A stretch of 64,000 nucleotides of DNA. Origin: Athripsodes cinereus. Lineage: Eukaryota; Arthropoda; Insecta; Trichoptera; Leptoceridae. The stretch spans positions 11,222,001 through 11,286,000 of the forward strand of contig OX388318.1 in the NCBI GenBank assembly GCA_947579605.1. The letters run 5' to 3'. The notes below the pieces were generated by a model that was given only the letters and a program-made list of their open reading frames with translations, was not told the DNA's origin and did no database searches. Positions within the stretch are counted from its first letter, which is position 1. Each line of letters starts with the position of its first letter. Shown here piece by piece: positions 1-10,875 of the stretch. A program made the translations under genes and the position numbers.

Positions 1-750
1 TGATAACCTCGCCTCTGATTCGGGCTTCTTTGACAGAATTCATTGCTGAAATTATATAACTACTGTTTCTGTAAAATATTCAGTGCCTTCTGATGGCATA
101 AGCAAAGTTACAAATGGTATATTGTAATAAAGCCTCAGTTCGTTAAAACTAATACATCATAATATGTATCTACTAAGACAATACTTAGTAGTATAGATAA
201 ATAATAAATTGAGAATATTACAAACTATTTAGATCAAACACGAGATGATTGTAACACACAAGGTTAGCGATATTATTATTATTATTGTACATATATATTC
301 GTATGTGGTAGGTATATTACATACATCATTTGTTCCGCTCGTTGAGTTCCTCTATGAAACACAAGGATCCTGATGATTCATTTTTCCAGCAGAGTAATTT
401 TCAGTTAAACTCTTGTATATAAGAGTATTTATTTATTAACAATCTTGTACAAAGATTGTCAGAAACCTTGTGGATATTGTTTTTTTTTACCAACAATGTT
501 TTTTTTTTAACAAATCTAGGGATATTACTTCAACGCCGGTCTTACCTTATATTTGAATATACCTACACTAAGATTTTTTATTAACGGTCTTTTAAATCAT
601 TTTTTTGGGAAATTAGAAGCATTTGAAATAATACCGCCTTTTTACAATAAGTCATATTAAAAAAAACCATTACGATTTAAGATTTAAACCATTTCGGGAA
701 CGTATTATAAGATAAAAAAAACATCATAGACTATTTACATAGATCTAGCT
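1..750. other. AT-rich DNA, no gene seen
   Basis: The stretch holds short A/T runs and small ATT-type microsatellite patches near position 270. I see no open frame with recognisable protein content and no repeat boundary that I can define. Confidence 0.5.
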
Positions 751-886
751 GGTCCCAAACTAAGATTTAATATTTTTTAAACGGACAAACACATGTAACA
801 CCCAGACCCAGAACAATTTGATAAAGATCATTCTTCATTTTGCCCTGGCCGAAAATGGTACCAGGGATTTCGTGACTCGAAAGTAA
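751..886 (-). mobile_element. SINE2, decayed partial copy
   Basis: Read on the minus strand, this matches the body of the better SINE2 copies at 10641-10875 and 35661-35895. It keeps the block around CCTGGGTCTGGGTGT and the TTAGTTTGGGAC block. The tRNA-like head is badly eroded, with the B-box region mutated, and the middle is deleted. It is a dead, old copy. Confidence 0.6.
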
Positions 887-1154
887 AATCGTTACATTGT
901 AACAAAATAATACCTCATTTTGTACAACAGGTACAGCTAATGAATAACTGCAATAAGCATTCAAATACACTGATTTATTTAAAAATTATACTATAATATA
1001 CAATACCACCGTGTCGCAAGTGAGGTAGGCAGATATAACAGAATGTCATATAGATCTAAAAGTTATTTTTTTATTGATTTATACATAATACGCCATGAGA
1101 GTGTATTGCAAAATAATAAAGTTGTCAAAAAAAAAATAACACAAAAATGCTCAA

Positions 1155-1442
1155 TCTACTATATGAAATTCTCGTGTCACGGTGTTTGTTATCATACTTC
1201 TCCGAAACGGCTGGATCGATTTTGATGAAATTTTGTGTGATCGAAATCGGCCTACATCTGTTTTTCATACCCCTTAAACTTAAGGGTGGTCCACCCCCGA
1301 TTTCTTTTTTTGACAAGTTTTTTATTTAGATAGATATATATTTTTTATGGGGAGGTATTAAAAAATACATACAGCCCTAAATTTTCACCCTTCTACCATC
1401 AACCCCTATTTTTTAAAAGCGATATTAGTATAGGTCAGCTAG
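1155..1442 (+). mobile_element. Candidate non-autonomous Helitron
   Basis: A 288-bp segment begins with TC and ends with CTAG, and lies between an A (1154) and a T (1443). That is the Helitron signature. The left part carries TTCTCGTGTCACGGTG followed by CGAAACGGCTGGATCG and GATTTTGATGAAATTTTGTG, a sequence type I recall as widely dispersed in insect genomes near Helitron-related repeats. A clear hairpin upstream of CTAG is not visible, so this may be a decayed copy or a coincidence of ends. Confidence 0.4.
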
Positions 1443-1907
1443 TAATATCCATATAAAAAATATCCTTAGAAATATGAACACACATTAAAAACCTAATAGA
1501 GTAAATAAATTCCTAGTAAATTTAGTACACATTACACAAATTACAATCTCTGATTTAGATAGCCCTGATACAATTATAAGATTTACAACACAATAAAAAC
1601 ATAACAGATCAATAAATTAATTGACTACAACTAAAGATGCACCTAGAAACCCCAACCTTGATCTTAAAAATATAATAAGTAGAAATATAATTATTTATTG
1701 ATTTCAATTATCATGTATTGATGTTTAACCTATAATAATAATATTACAAATTAATGTGTGGAATTGTACTAATGATTATTACAAAGTAATAACTATACGA
1801 TGATTACGTAGTAAATTTGATTGCTGTACCACATTGCTTTGATATAAATTTAAAACCTATTTACCGCATGCAATCCTTTATTGAATTCAACGGGCATTCC
1901 TTACTAT
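1443..1907. other. AT-rich DNA, no gene seen
   Basis: Non-coding A/T-rich sequence between the Helitron-like element and LINE A. No recognisable feature. Confidence 0.5.
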
Positions 1908-2272
1908 ACTATATACCCTCACGCCGTGTCCCAAGTGTGGTAGGCAGAGAGAACGGAACGCCAAACAGATCTATCTTTACACACTTCCTTCGCATCCTCC
2001 ACATTCATACAGTTTCTCATACACGCACGTCAGTTCCTCTTACTCAACACACGGCCGTTCTTGAAAATTTGATCCACGTGATCAAGCCACGTGATTCTCT
2101 GACACCCGCGCTTTCGCACACCCTTTCTTTCAGACAAGTATATCCTCTTTGTCATTATTACCTCGTTCATTCGTTCAACATGCCCAAACCACCGTAGTTT
2201 ATTCAAGCATATTCTCATCACGCAGCGTTTTACAAACCATTCTTCTCGACGATCGCATCTCCGCTGCATTAT
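1908..2272 (-). mobile_element. LINE A, 5'-truncated 3' fragment
   Basis: The minus strand encodes the C-terminal part of the same reverse-transcriptase protein found at 61470-62690, including NKLRWFGHVERMNEV, ERKGVRKRG and LDHVDQI. One frame stays open from 2269 to 2030. After that a frameshift puts the remaining tail into other frames. The 3' end has the family hallmark, on the plus strand CCCTCACGCCGTGTCCCAAG next to a TATAG-like tail. The copy is non-functional. Confidence 0.85.
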
Positions 2273-2570
2273 TTCACTTTATTTTTTATAATATTTGAAA
2301 GTATGTTTGAACAACAAATATTTAACGAAAATTAATATTGAGCAATTTGAAAGAAGTTTTAAGGGATTTTAGGTACATACATACTATCTACATCTTCTTC
2401 CCCTTGTCCTAATTGGGTCAGGGGTCCTTGCATCTATGTAAGTACCTACTTCATCCAGAGATCTCTGTTTATTATTGCTCCTTCCAAGATCTCATGCCAG
2501 ATCTAGTAGGCACCTTTTAATATTATAATAATTCTAATAGTAAATTTCCCATTTCATTCGTGCAATTATT

Positions 2571-2741
2571 GAGTTCGTCGTTAGTCTAGAGATAGAGTCT
2601 TGACCTCATGCACAAGAGGTACACGGTTCGATTCCAGCCTCTTTCACGGTACAAGCTTTAAGCTTACTGTGAAAGGTGTATTAAGTTGTATTTGGGTTTA
2701 TAACAAAAACCCAGATGTATCTTTAAATTTAAAAAAAAAAA
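2571..2741 (+). mobile_element. SINE1 copy
   Basis: A tRNA-like head starting GAGTTCGTCG is followed by an eroded A box, a B box (GGTTCGATTCC), the body block AAGCTTACTGTGAAAGGTG and a short A tail at 2731-2741. Compared with the 33907 copy the A box is damaged, so this copy is older. Confidence 0.8.
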
Positions 2742-4182
2742 CATGATTAGGTATATCCGGTAACTAGGTATTTTCATTTATACACTCGTATTTTGTCTAA
2801 TTGTCGGTCTTGATATTAAAATTAACATTTTGAATATGTATTCTTCACGAGTTCAATTCCTGATAAGATTGCAATTTCAATAATATAAAGATTTATTATA
2901 CATATGTACAAGGTAATCCAAGTATTACACCATATCTACACAAACGAAAGGTTTGTAAGTAATATGTGATCAATTTTTAGGTTAGTATCTCGGACTACTC
3001 ATAATAAAATCCGAAGTCAAAATCTCACAACACTTTTTTACGAACTTATGAAAATTATTGTTAATTATAAGAATATTCAATTAAAAGTTAGACATTTGAC
3101 ATAGATTTACCTAACAAAACTTTATTTTGTAAGCAATTTTTATAAATTTAAGTATAATAAATTAACATACTCTATCAGATAATAAGCCAATGTTAGGTAT
3201 ATAATAAAAAAAAAAAAATTAAGACACCATCTCTTTAAGAATTAACACTGAATTCTGCGGTTGTGAACAAACCAATAAACAAGTATTACCATAAATTTGT
3301 AATAGGCTACAACATCAAGTAATTTCCAAAATTGATTTTGATCCGTCTTTCAATGTACCACAATTCTGACCATCTTTTTCTACAATTTCCAACGAAATTC
3401 ACCACATTTCCCACGAAACCTAATTTCGTTTTAAGCTTCTACGTTTAAATAGAATCCTTGTTTTTATTTTCCCCTTTTATATACCTAAATAGGTAGGTAG
3501 GTATTATTGTAAACAACCCTCGGAGAGTTTTCTCAGAAGGCTATTTCTTCTAAGAAAATATATCTCTCTTGTGTTCTAGGCGTATTGATATAACACACCA
3601 TTTTGAAATATGCCTAGACTAACTACTTATTTATGTAAATTTAAGTTCTATATTTCTTGTTATTGTAACAAAATAGTCTTAATTCTTGAGTCATTTATTA
3701 TTTACCTTCTCTTTTTTATATGTTCTATTATTTATTATCATTGTATATATTATTGTATGTACCTATTGTATATATTACGCATGACAGGAAACAGACCCCA
3801 GGAAGACCACCTAAATGATGGAGGGATAGCTGGGCATCCACCTCCCAGGAGCAGGCTCCGAGAACCACAGGACACAGTCCTAACTAAAGCAGGCAATTAT
3901 TTGTCAAGCATCACATATAAGACATTTAATATCTACAGTGCAAAGATGAAGAATCCTTCTCTAATCCATAATCCCTACCTCATGTTAGGTGTGTGTCAAA
4001 TGTTATTTTAAATTTTCTTTTTTTTTCTTTTGTTGTGTATTAATGTCTTGTATGTTTTTTTTTAAGTAAATTAGTTTTTACTAGGTTTATGTCAATGTGT
4101 CGTGGTTAGATGGAAGAAATTACTTTATAGTGATAATCTCGCCACTGCACATCGTCCTAGTTTTTAAAAAATTGTATTATTT
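2742..4182. other. AT-rich DNA with a possible LINE remnant
   Basis: Mostly A/T-rich. Around 3780-3900 there is a GC-richer patch (CCCAGGAAGACCACCTAAAT and following) whose translation, GRPPK with WASTSQ nearby, resembles the end of a LINE ORF2. It is too decayed to assign. The 133-codon open frame over 3610-4011 mixes low-complexity sequence with this patch and is not convincing as a gene. Confidence 0.35.
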
Positions 4183-4240
4183 TGTTAACACTGTAATGTA
4201 ATGATGATGTGCAAAAAGAATAAATAAATAAATAAAAATA
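4183..4240 (+). mobile_element. LINE-type 3' terminus with AATA tail
   Basis: The terminus runs through a GTTAACACTGT motif, then ATGATGATGTGCAAAAAGAA and a TAAA/AATA repeat tail. The same terminus recurs at 38070-38125 (+) and, reversed, at 6981-7027 and 8640-8686. A shared terminus with a variable simple-repeat tail is what 5'-truncated retrotransposon copies leave. Confidence 0.55.
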
Positions 4241-4400
4241 AGAATGCCACATATTCTGAATGTTTGATTTTTTTGTTGCACAGAGAGGCCAAGTTGTGTG
4301 TTTATTACACGCAGTTTGTCTGCTGGCAATGCTAGCATTGTGTTACTATACTAGCACTACGCAGTTGAGATGCCGCCGTTTTCCATGCCACAAAAAGAAC
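4232..4400 (+). mobile_element. SINE-C, partial
   Basis: Resembles the right two thirds of the complete SINE-C at 20531-20780: a CTGAATGT block, GCACAGAGAGG, a TGTTTATTACA block with CTGCTGGC, and then divergence. It has no head and no clear tail. Confidence 0.5.
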
Positions 4401-4446
4401 ATGAGGAGGATGACTTGCATGTTCATACAATGCAGTTTTTTTTGTC

Positions 4447-4474
4447 TTTGGGTTTATGACAAAACCCAGATATA

Positions 4475-4569
<95 letters not shown>
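4447..4569 (+). mobile_element. SINE1 3' end with 88-A tail
   Basis: Only the last ~35 bp of SINE1 is present (GGGTTTATGACAAAACCCAG, ATATATC), followed by an uninterrupted run of A from 4482 to 4569. Such a pure tail suggests a recent insertion despite the missing 5' part, or tail expansion. Confidence 0.75.
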
Positions 4570-4572
<3 letters not shown>

Positions 4573-5259
4573 CATATATTTCCCAGAAATATTTAAGAAC
4601 ACCAAATATAACACTTTCACGATTTAAATTCTTTTGCATTTATACATTTCAATACTACCTCACTGGGCTTGAAATGGCTTGATGGTATGAATGATGATGA
4701 TTTTGGATGATTTTATTTTTGAGGCCGTTTAACAGTCCCTAGACCGTCTCAAGTGCGCCAATGAAGAGTTGAGTTTTTTTCTGTTTCTGAAGCTGGTGAC
4801 AGTCTGATTATTTCTCAATGACACCGGTAGGCGATTCCACATAACCGTTCCAACAACACCAATGGTCCTCTCATAGAAGTTAGACTTACCGGCTCTATTG
4901 GATGATTAAACATCCTAGGTTTATCAGAATGAATATTAAAATCGCAATCAATCTATGACATATTATTCTAACTATGTATAGATACCTACACACTTTGATA
5001 TCATTAATACTTGATGCGGAAAAATATTTTTCGTCGTCCCACCAAAGACTCCATCCTACAATAATCGTAATGTTCAATCCCTAGTATTATTATTACTACT
5101 ACTACTAGTACTACTTATATTAATAATAATACCCACCCAAGTAATAGTTTTTTCTTTCCTTCTGTAAACGAAACGAAATGGTGGAGGGAAGAAAAAAGAT
5201 TTTCTTGGTTTCACTTAATAATAATTACAAACTCACTATAATATTAAATTTTCGTACAT
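4570..5259. other. Non-coding DNA
   Basis: AT-rich, with ATG/ATT microsatellite-like patches near 4685 and 5085-5130. A patch near 4720-4900 is less AT-rich and may be an old repeat. I recognise no gene. Confidence 0.4.
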
Positions 5260-5409
5260 ATTAAATGAGGGGTTTATTTTGTCAACGTTTTTTTTTGTAC
5301 CCACTTTTGAAAACTTCTTTTTTTACTTGATTTTATTAAATGAGGGGTTTATTTTGTCAACGCTTTTTTTTGTACCCACTTTTGAAAACTTCTTTTTTTA
5401 CTTGATTTT
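5260..5409 (+). repeat. 75-bp tandem duplication
   Basis: Two adjacent 75-bp units start at 5260 and 5335, each with ATTAAATGAGGGGTTTATTT near its start. They differ at one position by eye (ACGTTTT versus ACGCTTT). This is a recent local duplication. Confidence 0.85.
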
Positions 5410-5700
5410 TGTACAAAAGTACTTGTATGTTTAAATTTTATACCAATATTCAAGGCTTTCTCTGCCTTTCTGTATTTTCATATGATCGTGATATTGATTG
5501 AAGTAAAAAGTAGGATTTTTCATCTTAATGCCTTTTTTTCGATATTTTTGACCAAAGGTACTTGATGGAAGTCCATTTTTAGATAAATAAAAAAAAAACA
5601 CTGTATTCAATTATCTTCTAAGTTACCTCAGTTATAAAAATAAAATTAAGTCGTTTAGAAGATCACTAAATACCGAGATAAATTGAAAAAAACACACAGT

Positions 5701-5850
5701 ATGTAGTTAGCTACCAAATAACTTTTATTAACTTCGCGTACTAGTATTCGGAGACTCTCGACCCCATCATCAGACGATTAGTACAAACTTTTTATGTATC
5801 CGAATACTAGTACGCGAAGTTAATAAATGTCATTTGGAAGTTAACTACAT
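5701..5850. mobile_element. Head-to-head pair of PLE-like 3' ends
   Basis: Arms 5701-5752 and 5799-5850 are inverted copies, 48 of 52 positions matching by eye, around a 46-bp spacer. Each arm read outward runs TCCGAATACTAGTACGCGAA then GTTAATAAA. The left copy extends further in to a CTGATGATGG motif, also seen in the single copy at 18432-18676. A motif of the form CTGATGATGG, stem, AATAAA resembles 3' ends of Penelope-like retroelements, which are known for inverted partial copies. The family assignment is inference. Confidence 0.5.
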
Positions 5851-6581
5851 ACCAACTGTGATTTTTTTTTTCAAATTTACTTGAAATGGACTTCCAACAA
5901 ATACCTCCGGTCAAAAATATTGAAATTTTAAAAACTAAATATCATTTTTTTTCAATATATCATCTTTTTGTCTGTATAAATACATCTTATCCCTCCAAGA
6001 TTTGCTCTTTGCTGTTTCCAGGGCTTTAAGCTATTCAAACTCAAGTTTTTTTTAACATAGAATTCTAACTTCTTCTGGGGCATCATACCAGTTATCTGTC
6101 TTGTAATATGGTAGCCAATATTCTTAGTAGTATCAATTTTAATTCAGTTACTCTGCACTTCTTTTGTGGTATGAAGATTAAACAGAAAACCAATCTTAGC
6201 TGTCCTTACACAATCTGGCATTGGACACGGACCTTTGGTTTGTTATTTGGTTAAGATATATATTGTTAATGCTATTAAATTCAATCTTTAACTACATTAG
6301 AGAAAAAAAAAATCCATATATTCGAACCCCAAGCCCATGCCTACAAATCTGCTCACCACGAGAATTAAGTACTTGAAGTTCCTTTGAAGTAAGTAGGTAC
6401 CTAGTTAAATGTATGTACATTATAATGTAAGGGCTTTAGTTTTCAGCCTGTCTAAAAGTTTGAGATCTTGCCACTGTAGGCCGAGTAAACCACACCCAAA
6501 CTATAAACATAATTATTATATTCATGAATGATTAAATAAGTTACATACATTAAGATTAAATATTAATAATAATAATAGTAT
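5851..6581. other. Non-coding DNA before the large duplication
   Basis: AT-rich with T and A runs and an AAT microsatellite at 6565-6580. No gene or repeat boundary recognised. Confidence 0.45.
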
Positions 6582-6980
6582 TAACACTACTCTGTAGCAA
6601 GAAAACCGTAAGTGGAATTGTAAAGCAGTTACATACCAGCGATTAAGCCCGAATTTGTATTGAAAATAATCATTAGTTTGGCAAAAAAAATGTGGCTTGA
6701 ATACGATTTTTTGATATCAAGCCATTACACATCAATTTGAAAAAGATGATTTCTGTGTTTTATATGTTTCAAAACAAAAAGTGGATAAAATATAAACAAA
6801 ATAAAACAATCTAATTATCTAGTTTTTTAGCGAAATTTTCAAGATAGTTAAAAAAATTGTGGTTGATTTAACATTGTTTGAATGAAAGGAATCCGTATTC
6901 AGGGTAAAAATGTGTCACCCAATGCTTTCCAAGTTATTATGGAGACAAAATTTAAATAATTAAAATTTTATATTAATATA

Positions 6981-7027
6981 TATTTTATTCTTTTTGCATA
7001 TCATCATTAGATAACAGTGTTAACAAA
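6981..7027 (-). mobile_element. LINE-type 3' terminus, reversed
   Basis: On the minus strand this reads TTGTTAACACTG, then ATGATGATATGCAAAAAGAA and an ATAAAA tail, matching the terminus at 4183-4240. Confidence 0.5.
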
Positions 7028-7794
7028 TCAATATAATGTGAATCGCCATAATGTTCAGTGATATGGATTGTTCTGTGTTGTCGTTTTTATTGTTAGCTAT
7101 AATTGATCCATCTTCTTGTATCCAGTCTGTCTTGTTATTTTTATTGGTAACTATAATAATTGATGATTGTTTACACGTGTTTTAAATTTTAAATTTCATG
7201 TCTTTGACATTTTATTTACTTGTGTTGTGATTTTGAATTTTTATATTCTGTAATAAAAATTTTAAATTTTAATATCTTTTATATAATTTCTTTTACATTG
7301 TCTTTTATATGTTTTTATATCATTGATATTTGAATATTTTTGTGTTATGTTTTCGATTTTATTGTTGTAAAAATTGTTTATATATATCATGTAATAAGAG
7401 CTTTTACCGTAGGATGAATAAATAAATAAATAAATAAATAAATATGCCATTTAACATCTTCAATGCAGCGTTAAGTTACATAGTGTCATCACCCGGTGAC
7501 ATAGTGACATCACCCCATGTGCCCGGTCTGAAAAATAACATGGTGATTGTTTTTTTTTATCTATTGATGTTTTTTGAGTTAACTTTATTTATTGGTTTTT
7601 TAAATGGTGTTTGAAATATTGTGTAGTGTTTTTACAGAATATTGTAAGTTATTTTTTTTATTAATGGGTTATATTCGTATGGTTGTTATTTTAGATTCTT
7701 AGATTCATATTTGTTTATGATTGTGATATGTTGTCCACTGTCCAGCAATTAGGTTTCACAACTGTCAAGCTGGCAGTGGTATATTTTATTCAAA

Positions 7795-7890
7795 TAAAAT
7801 AAAATCACATCACTCCACTTTTTATTGGCACAGAGAGGATAACTTGCATGTTTATTACATGCAAACAATCAACTGGCCACTTCACTTGTG
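7795..7890 (+). mobile_element. SINE-C, partial (in unit 1)
   Basis: Contains GGCACAGAGAGGATAACTTG, TTTATTACATGCA and CACTTGTGATGGTATATG, in the order seen in the second half of the complete SINE-C at 20531-20780. The same segment recurs in the second duplicated unit at about 9454-9549. Confidence 0.55.
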
Positions 7891-8240
7891 ATGGTATATG
7901 AACATAATTAAAACAAACATAATATAATGAAAACTCAATATTTATATGGGAGATTATTAAACATGAGGATGTGATTATATATTACTTCAAAATAAAGCCT
8001 GACAATAAACATATCACAATAATAATAATAATACTAGTGTTCAAAGTACTTTTTGTACTATTACTTTACTTCTGTTGCTGTTGGAAGAGGGATTAGCGTC
8101 CAACCCTCAGAGAATTCCTGGAAGATTCAAGTTATATTGCAATGAAGTAGTATGGAGAAGAGATCAAACGGATAGTGATATTATATGATTCCGGAAAACG
8201 GATATTCAGGGAGATCAAACCCGAATAGTTGAATTTCCAC

Positions 8241-9898
8241 TAACACTACTCTGTAGCAAGAAAACCGTAAGTGGAATTGTAAAGCAGTTACATACCAGCG
8301 ATTAAGCCCGAATTTGTATTGAAAATAATCATTAGTTTGGCAAAAAAAATGTGGCTTGAATACGATTTTTTGATATCAAGCCATTACACATCAATTTGAA
8401 AAAGATGATTTCTGTGTTTTATATGTTTCAAAACAAAAAGTGGATAAAATATAAACAAAATAAAACAATCTAATTATCTAGTTTTTTAGCGAAATTTTCA
8501 AGATAGTTAAAAAAATTGTGGTTGATTTAACATTGTTTGAATGAAAGGAATCCGTATTCAGGGTAAAAATGTGTCACCCAATGCTTTCCAAGTTATTATG
8601 GAGACAAAATTTAAATAATTAAAATTTTATATTAATATATATTTTATTCTTTTTGCATATCATCATTAGATAACAGTGTTAACAAATCAATATAATGTGA
8701 ATCGCCATAATGTTCAGTGATATGGATTGTTCTGTGTTGTCGTTTTTATTGTTAGCTATAATTGATCCATCTTCTTGTATCCAGTCTGTCTTGTTATTTT
8801 TATTGGTAACTATAATAATTGATGATTGTTTACACGTGTTTTAAATTTTAAATTTCATGTCTTTGACATTTTATTTACTTGTGTTGTGATTTTGAATTTT
8901 TATATTCTGTAATAAAAATTTTAAATTTTAATATCTTTTATATAATTTCTTTTACATTGTCTTTTATATGTTTTTATATCATTGATATTTGAATATTTTT
9001 GTGTTATGTTTTCGATTTTATTGTTGTAAAAATTGTTTATATATATCATGTAATAAGAGCTTTTACCGTAGGATGAATAAATAAATAAATAAATAAATAA
9101 ATATGCCATTTAACATCTTCAATGCAGCGTTAAGTTACATAGTGTCATCACCCGGTGACATAGTGACATCACCCCATGTGCCCGGTCTGAAAAATAACAT
9201 GGTGATTGTTTTTTTTTATCTATTGATGTTTTTTGAGTTAACTTTATTTATTGGTTTTTTAAATGGTGTTTGAAATATTGTGTAGTGTTTTTACAGAATA
9301 TTGTAAGTTATTTTTTTTATTAATGGGTTATATTCGTATGGTTGTTATTTTAGATTCTTAGATTCATATTTGTTTATGATTGTGATATGTTGTCCACTGT
9401 CCAGCAATTAGGTTTCACAACTGTCAAGCTGGCAGTGGTATATTTTATTCAAATAAAATAAAATCACATCACTCCACTTTTTATTGGCACAGAGAGGATA
9501 ACTTGCATGTTTATTACATGCAAACAATCAACTGGCCACTTCACTTGTGATGGTATATGAACATAATTAAAACAAACATAATATAATGAAAACTCAATAT
9601 TTATATGGGAGATTATTAAACATGAGGATGTGATTATATATTACTTCAAAATAAAGCCTGACAATAAACATATCACAATAATAATAATAATACTAGTGTT
9701 CAAAGTACTTTTTGTACTATTACTTTACTTCTGTTGCTGTTGGAAGAGGGATTAGCGTCCAACCCTCAGAGAATTCCTGGAAGATTCAAGTTATATTGCA
9801 ATGAAGTAGTATGGAGAAGAGATCAAACGGATAGTGATATTATATGATTCCGGAAAACGGATATTCAGGGAGATCAAACCCGAATAGTTGAATTTCCA
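8241..9898 (+). repeat. 1,659-bp tandem duplication, unit 2
   Basis: Second copy of 6582-8240, ending GAATTTCCA where the sequences part (AC in unit 1, GT here). The absence of visible divergence means either a very recent segmental tandem duplication or an assembly artefact such as two haplotypes joined in series. Confidence 0.95.
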
Positions 9899-9979
9899 GT
9901 CACAATATAGATTTTTCAATAACGAATTGGTCTTTCAATATTATTTCTACATTTTGGAGGTTCCTGTTAATAAAAATAA

Positions 9980-10085
9980 AACATTTACCATCTTCGATTC
10001 AGCGATGATGCAACCTATTCTGTGTGTCCTAATTTTTTTCTGAGATGAAGAAAACAAGTTGCATGTTAATAAAATAATCATTTGA
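9980..10085 (+). mobile_element. SINE-C, partial
   Basis: Carries the ACATTTACCATCTTCGATTC / AGCGATGATGCAACC block that corresponds to the middle of SINE-C, then a weakened CTGTGTGTCC and a TTGCATGTTAAT block. No terminal features. Confidence 0.45.
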
Positions 10086-10236
10086 ATGTTAGACAATAAG
10101 ACGATTTTTGCTAGGACCATTATAGGTGAAGGCCAATGCTATCCTAAAATATAGCTTTAAATTATAAACTCGACTAGAAAACCGTATACCTAAAATATAT
10201 AAATCAATCAGCTTGGGATTCCACCAGTATACTTTT

Positions 10237-10472
10237 ATTCATGCAGTAAGTTTACTGCGTACCTACTCCACTTATGAGATATACCGTGATAGAACCTTTA
10301 GATAGATATTCGCCACTGTCACAACTTGCAAACTTGAGGCGATTCCATCATGTTTATTCATGCAGTAAGTTTACTGCGTACTCCACTTATGAGATATACC
10401 GTGATAGAACCTTTAGATAGATATTCGCCACTATCACAACTTGCAAACTTGAGGCGATTCCATCATGTTTTT
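10237..10472 (+). repeat. 119-bp tandem duplication within a SINE-C tail
   Basis: The block ATGCAGTAAGTTTACTGCGT ... GATTCCATCATGTTT occurs twice, starting near 10241 and 10360. The first unit has a 4-bp extra segment (TACCTACTCC against TACTCC). The unit includes CCACTTATGAGATATACCGT, the SINE-C 3' motif. Confidence 0.85.
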
Positions 10473-10640
10473 TTCGACTCTTTTAATCACAAGATATACT
10501 TTTTTAGCTCCCAACTTTGTTCATCGGCATAGGAGTTTATTAAAATTTATATAAATATTTAAAGCTATAGAGACTTGTTCCTTATGTGTGAACTTTCTAA
10601 GCATATATATGTTATATCATAATATATTTTTTTATATAAA

Positions 10641-10875
10641 ATGTATAGACAATTCACACAGACCGAGATAGTCCCAAACTTAGATATGCATCTTGTACTA
10701 TGGGTACTTACACGACGATACACATAAATATATACAATGCACTAAACACATATTATACATGTAACACCCAGACCCAGGACAATTTGAAAAAGGTCATTCT
10801 TTATTTTGCCCTGGCCGGGAATCGAACTCGGGACCTCGTGACTCAAAGGCAAGTGCGTTAGCCTACGCGCCACAC
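10641..10875 (-). mobile_element. SINE2 copy
   Basis: On the minus strand the head is tRNA-like: GTGTGGCGCGTAGGCTAACG (A box region), then GGTCCCGAGTTCGATTCCCG (B box). The body has CCTGGGTCTGGGTGT and the 3' part has TATCGTCGTGTAAGTACCC, AGTTTGGGACTATC and TCTGTGTGAATTG. I associate this 3' sequence with abundant lepidopteran retroelements. It is an RNA polymerase III type retrotransposon that would depend on a LINE partner. Confidence 0.85.

Larger units (their letters stand above)
6582..8240 (+). repeat. 1,659-bp tandem duplication, unit 1
   Basis: Starts TAACACTACTCTGTAGCAAG and ends GAATTTCCAC. The following unit repeats it with a constant offset of 1,659 bp and no difference that I noticed. 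It contains a reversed LINE-type terminus at 6981-7027, a short ATAA-type tail at 7381-7443, a partial SINE-C near 7795-7890, and no gene. The short frame at 7262-7450 is a low-complexity shadow. Confidence 0.95.

Noticed and set aside
4260..4682. 140-codon frame with a long poly-lysine stretch
   Set aside because: It runs through partial SINE-C and the SINE1 A tail; the lysines are the A run read in frame.
7262..7450. 62-codon minus frame present twice (also 8921-9109)
   Set aside because: Low-complexity I/Y/N-rich translation of AT-rich DNA inside the tandem duplication; it is repeated only because the DNA is.
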